NCBI GenBank assembly: GCA_964484515.1
Contig: CAZAGT010000263.1
Coordinates: forward strand, 1-7,394
Length of the DNA stretch: 7,394 nt
DNA from: CAZAGT01 sp964484515
Lineage (GTDB): Bacteria > Desulfobacterota > DSM-4660 > Desulfatiglandales > HGW-15
Direction: 5' to 3'
Position numbers and translations under genes: made by a program. Below are positions 5,914 through 7,394 of this stretch, piece by piece. How positions within the stretch are numbered: position 1 is the stretch's first letter; each line of letters opens with the position of its first letter. The notes beneath the pieces are model-generated. The model did not search any database and had not been told where the DNA came from. It worked only from the letters and a program-made list of their open reading frames with translations.

Positions 5914-6540
5914 ATGGAGGAAAAAGAGAACCCCTATTCGGGCAGACTTATGTAGACTTCTCTAATTCCCAGACTGAGGAGGAAGCGTGTTTTGGGTTTT
6001 ACGAGAATTTGCAAAAACTAATGGGGCTTTCATTGGAATTCTCAGAGCGACCAAGAGCCCAATACCGACCAGATCCTAGCACCTACGCCGGAATCATAGC
6101 AGACGCATATCGAAAACAAAGAGATTTCACTCAATCTGAGATGGGAGGGTTGGAATGAGAAGCGAAAGAATTCCGCCGACGGAAGATCAAAAAGATCCAA
6201 AATGAACTTCTAGAACCCCTAGAATCTGTTGTGTCTGGAGAGCCTCTTAGAGAGATCTTCATCACTCCTTATGATCAAGATCCGAATGTGGATACTGTTC
6301 TTTACGGATCGCTTCTAACGGTCGGATCTGATGATTCCATAGAAATAATTGAAGGCCCGATGACTCAGAGTTTCATTGAAGGGCTTCTTGCGGATGAAGA
6401 AGATTTCGGCCATATCCTTGATTACTGCCTTCTCCGGTTTCTACAATCTACTGACCGGCAGAGGATGAAGAAATGTACGCTCTGCGAGTGTTTCTTTATT
6501 GCTGAGACTGTGAAGCGTCAGAAATGCTATTCTTCAGACT
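5914..6540 (+). pseudogene. Broken gene with a C-terminal Cys-rich zinc-finger-like motif
   Basis: The gene is not recognised. It probably starts at ATG 5914, with MEEKENPYSG and a G-rich stretch 4 nt upstream. The frame is then lost at GGG 5940-5942; restoring one G reads on as YSGQTYVDFSNSQTEEEACF. The frame stays open to an in-frame TGA at 6156-6158 (GGLE-stop-EAKEFRRRK), where TGG would give Trp. It then continues through KIQNELLEPLES and EIFITPYDQDPNVDT to MKKCTLCECFFIAE and RQKCYSSD. The two CxxC/CxC-type clusters suggest a zinc finger of the type found in C-termini of CGNR/ABATE-like proteins; this is a resemblance only. The gene breaks off at about 6541, where transposon sequence begins and the expected final Cys is replaced by Trp. 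The intact part would be about 209 residues. It is visibly richer in A/T than its neighbours, suggesting foreign origin. Confidence 0.65.
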
Positions 6541-6550
6541 GGCAGGCACC

Positions 6551-6943
6551 GGAAAGATTCAACGTGACCCCGGCAGAGGTCAATCCTCTTCGATCCATCT
6601 CCCGAATCAGAAAAGGCACGGTGGCCTTGGGCAGTTCTTTTCTCAGCCGCAAGAGCCCGAGGGCGGTATCCTCATCCATGCCACGACTGATGCCGCGATC
6701 GGAGCGCTCTGCGGGGTAGAGCGATTCCAACCTGCCGTTACTGTCCTTGTAGGCCTTGATCCAACGCAGAATCGTGCTTCGGGCAATGCGGGTTTTGGAG
6801 GAATGCGGAATCGACCACTTGCGCTTAGACTTCTCCCCCAGAAGACGCGCCTGTTCCCCGTGATCCAACTGCACACCACTGACAAAATCATGGATCACCC
6901 CAAAACGGAAGATCGCCACCTCTTTTTTGGCCTCTTCGTCCAT
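6551..6943 (-). pseudogene. Transposase, N-terminal fragment (helix-turn-helix part only)
   Basis: Transposases of this type cut and join DNA ends with a DDE/RNase H-fold catalytic core. ATG at 6943 has a strong GGAGGAAGC just upstream. The frame gives MDEEAKKEVAIFRFGVI, a basic linker, an HTH-like TRIARSTILRWIKAYK, then ESLYPAERSDRG and LRKELPKATVPFLIREM, as in full-length homologues that I recall as longer than 400 residues. After GVTLNLS (codons ending at 6551) the family pattern, which normally continues into a TVYR-like helix, is lost and the frame ends at 6527 after an unrelated GACQSEE tail. The catalytic Asp/Asp/Glu region is absent, so the product cannot transpose by itself. The break coincides with the end of the plus-strand pseudogene. 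Confidence 0.8.
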
Positions 6944-7005
6944 GCTTCCTCCCCCTTTGCGTGGTTTTCACCTTCCCTACAACGGTCCATGCTGCCGGGG
7001 AAGGG

Positions 7006-7022
7006 CACCCTTCGGTAGGGTG
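7006..7022. repeat. Short hairpin between the two transposon genes
   Basis: CACCCT (7006-7011) and AGGGTG (7017-7022) form a perfect 6-bp stem around a 5-nt loop in the 104-bp gap between the zinc-ribbon gene and the transposase. No T-run follows. It may limit or couple expression of the transposase; it is weak evidence by itself. Confidence 0.35.
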
Positions 7023-7047
7023 GGGCCAAAACGAAGATCCTTTCAGG

Positions 7048-7394
7048 CTAAATGGAACGACTCACCGGAATGATGCCGCGGCACACAAGCCGGTCAAAGG
7101 CCACGATCAAACCCTGCCTCCAGCGCTGATCCAGATAGGCGGCCGCCTTTCTGCGCAGCGCTCTGAGCCAGTGGCCTTGACGGGAGCGGGAGAGGTGGGG
7201 AGGCCAACGGCCTCGCCTCAGGCGGTGGGATAGAGAAAAACGGATGGTGGCAATCGAAGCTTGAAAGCGGCTGAAATACCCTTCCGGTCTCAGTCTGATC
7301 ACACAACCGCAACCCGGGCACCGATACCGCCTCAGCAAGACCCCTCGCTCGAAGCCATCAAAGTAGGCCAGCACAAATCCATGCCCCCATACCA
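7048..7394 (-). CDS. Transposon-associated zinc-ribbon protein, partial (5' end outside window)
   Basis: The frame is open to the window edge, beginning ...VWGHGFVLAYFDGF, so the start lies outside; the internal GTG at 7374 is not needed. A zinc-knuckle-like CPGCGC follows the basic RRY, and then an IRLRPEGYFSR segment. A long Arg-rich region comes next (SHRLRRGRWPPHLSRSRQGHWLRALRR) and the protein ends in VSRSI with TAA at 7048-7050. I recall the same arrangement, a short zinc-ribbon protein just upstream of an HTH/DDE transposase, from related elements in anaerobic bacteria. It may bind the transposon ends or act as a regulator, but its role is not established. It shows no internal damage within the window. 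Confidence 0.65.
   Translation of the reverse strand, partial: VWGHGFVLAYFDGFERGVLLRRYRCPGCGCVIRLRPEGYFSRFQASIATIRFSLSHRLRRGRWPPHLSRSRQGHWLRALRRKAAAYLDQRWRQGLIVAFDRLVCRGIIPVSRSI

Larger units (their letters stand above)
6543..7394 (-). mobile_element. Remnant of a two-gene insertion sequence (zinc-ribbon gene plus HTH/DDE transposase)
   Basis: Two minus-strand genes in transposon order, a zinc-ribbon protein and then a transposase with a helix-turn-helix N-terminus, occupy this stretch. One end lies beyond the window. The other end is missing, since the transposase stops about a third of the way along. No terminal inverted repeat or target duplication can be seen. The left boundary is placed between 6541 and 6551, where the transposase and the plus-strand gene both lose their family pattern. 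The element resembles IS481/Mu-like DDE transposons, but the family is not certain. Confidence 0.75.

Noticed and set aside
5762..5965. 67-residue plus-strand ORF
   Set aside because: It has no ribosome-binding site and odd composition. It covers the promoter region and hairpins and overlaps the better frame of the broken gene.
6156..6158. Selenocysteine or reassigned TGA codon
   Set aside because: No convincing SECIS-type hairpin directly follows, a Trp codon mutation explains it simply, and the gene is damaged at two other places.
6231..6719. 162-residue plus-strand ORF starting at GTG 6231
   Set aside because: It is not a natural unit. Coding signal in the same frame extends well upstream past the TGA, and everything after about 6541 is the antisense of the transposase.
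7006..7022. Intrinsic terminator between the transposon genes
   Set aside because: The 6-bp stem is real, but neither strand has a following T-tract.

Overview
This is a chromosomal fragment from a fairly GC-rich bacterium. The block holA, rpsT (opposite strand), murJ, together with a PilZ protein, an octaheme HAO-family cytochrome c and a zinc-ribbon/HTH transposon, suggests an anaerobic or nitrogen-cycling lineage of the Desulfobacterota / Nitrospirota / Methylomirabilota kind. The phylum cannot be fixed from the sequence alone.

Layout. 1-516 (+) is the 3' end of holA (DNA polymerase III delta). It overlaps convergently by 23 bp with rpsT (494-763, -), which uses a TTG start and has a clear sigma-70-type promoter. 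A perfect 10-bp inverted repeat brackets that promoter's -35 box. murJ/mviN (931-2541, +), the lipid II flippase, follows divergently. A gap of about 280 bp then holds a strong promoter and a leader that can fold into a long interrupted helix, in front of a single-domain PilZ c-di-GMP receptor (2825-3157, +).

The PilZ gene overlaps convergently by 21 bp with a minus-strand unit. That unit reads from a good promoter at 5749-5777 through an unusually A/C-rich leader with a possible 45-codon ORF, then a 277-aa conserved-looking protein of unknown function (4747-5580), then an exported octaheme cytochrome of the hydroxylamine oxidoreductase family (3137-4660). The two genes probably form one operon. 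The cytochrome would act in the periplasm on hydroxylamine, nitrite or a related nitrogen compound. No quinol-oxidising partner is visible in the window.

From 5914 to the end is a decayed accessory region. It begins with a plus-strand gene ending in a Cys-rich zinc-finger-like motif. That gene is broken by an apparent 1-bp loss in a G run, by an in-frame TGA, and by truncation at about 6541. At the same point a minus-strand transposase gene loses its 3' two thirds. Upstream of the transposase lies a zinc-ribbon gene of the same element, which runs off the window. Both genes at the junction are damaged, so a deletion after transposition fits better than a simple insertion.

The strongest candidates for something undescribed are the HAO-like cytochrome with its unknown partner and odd leader, and the structured RNA leader of the PilZ gene. 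I see no CRISPR array, toxin-antitoxin pair, defence island or tRNA/rRNA gene.
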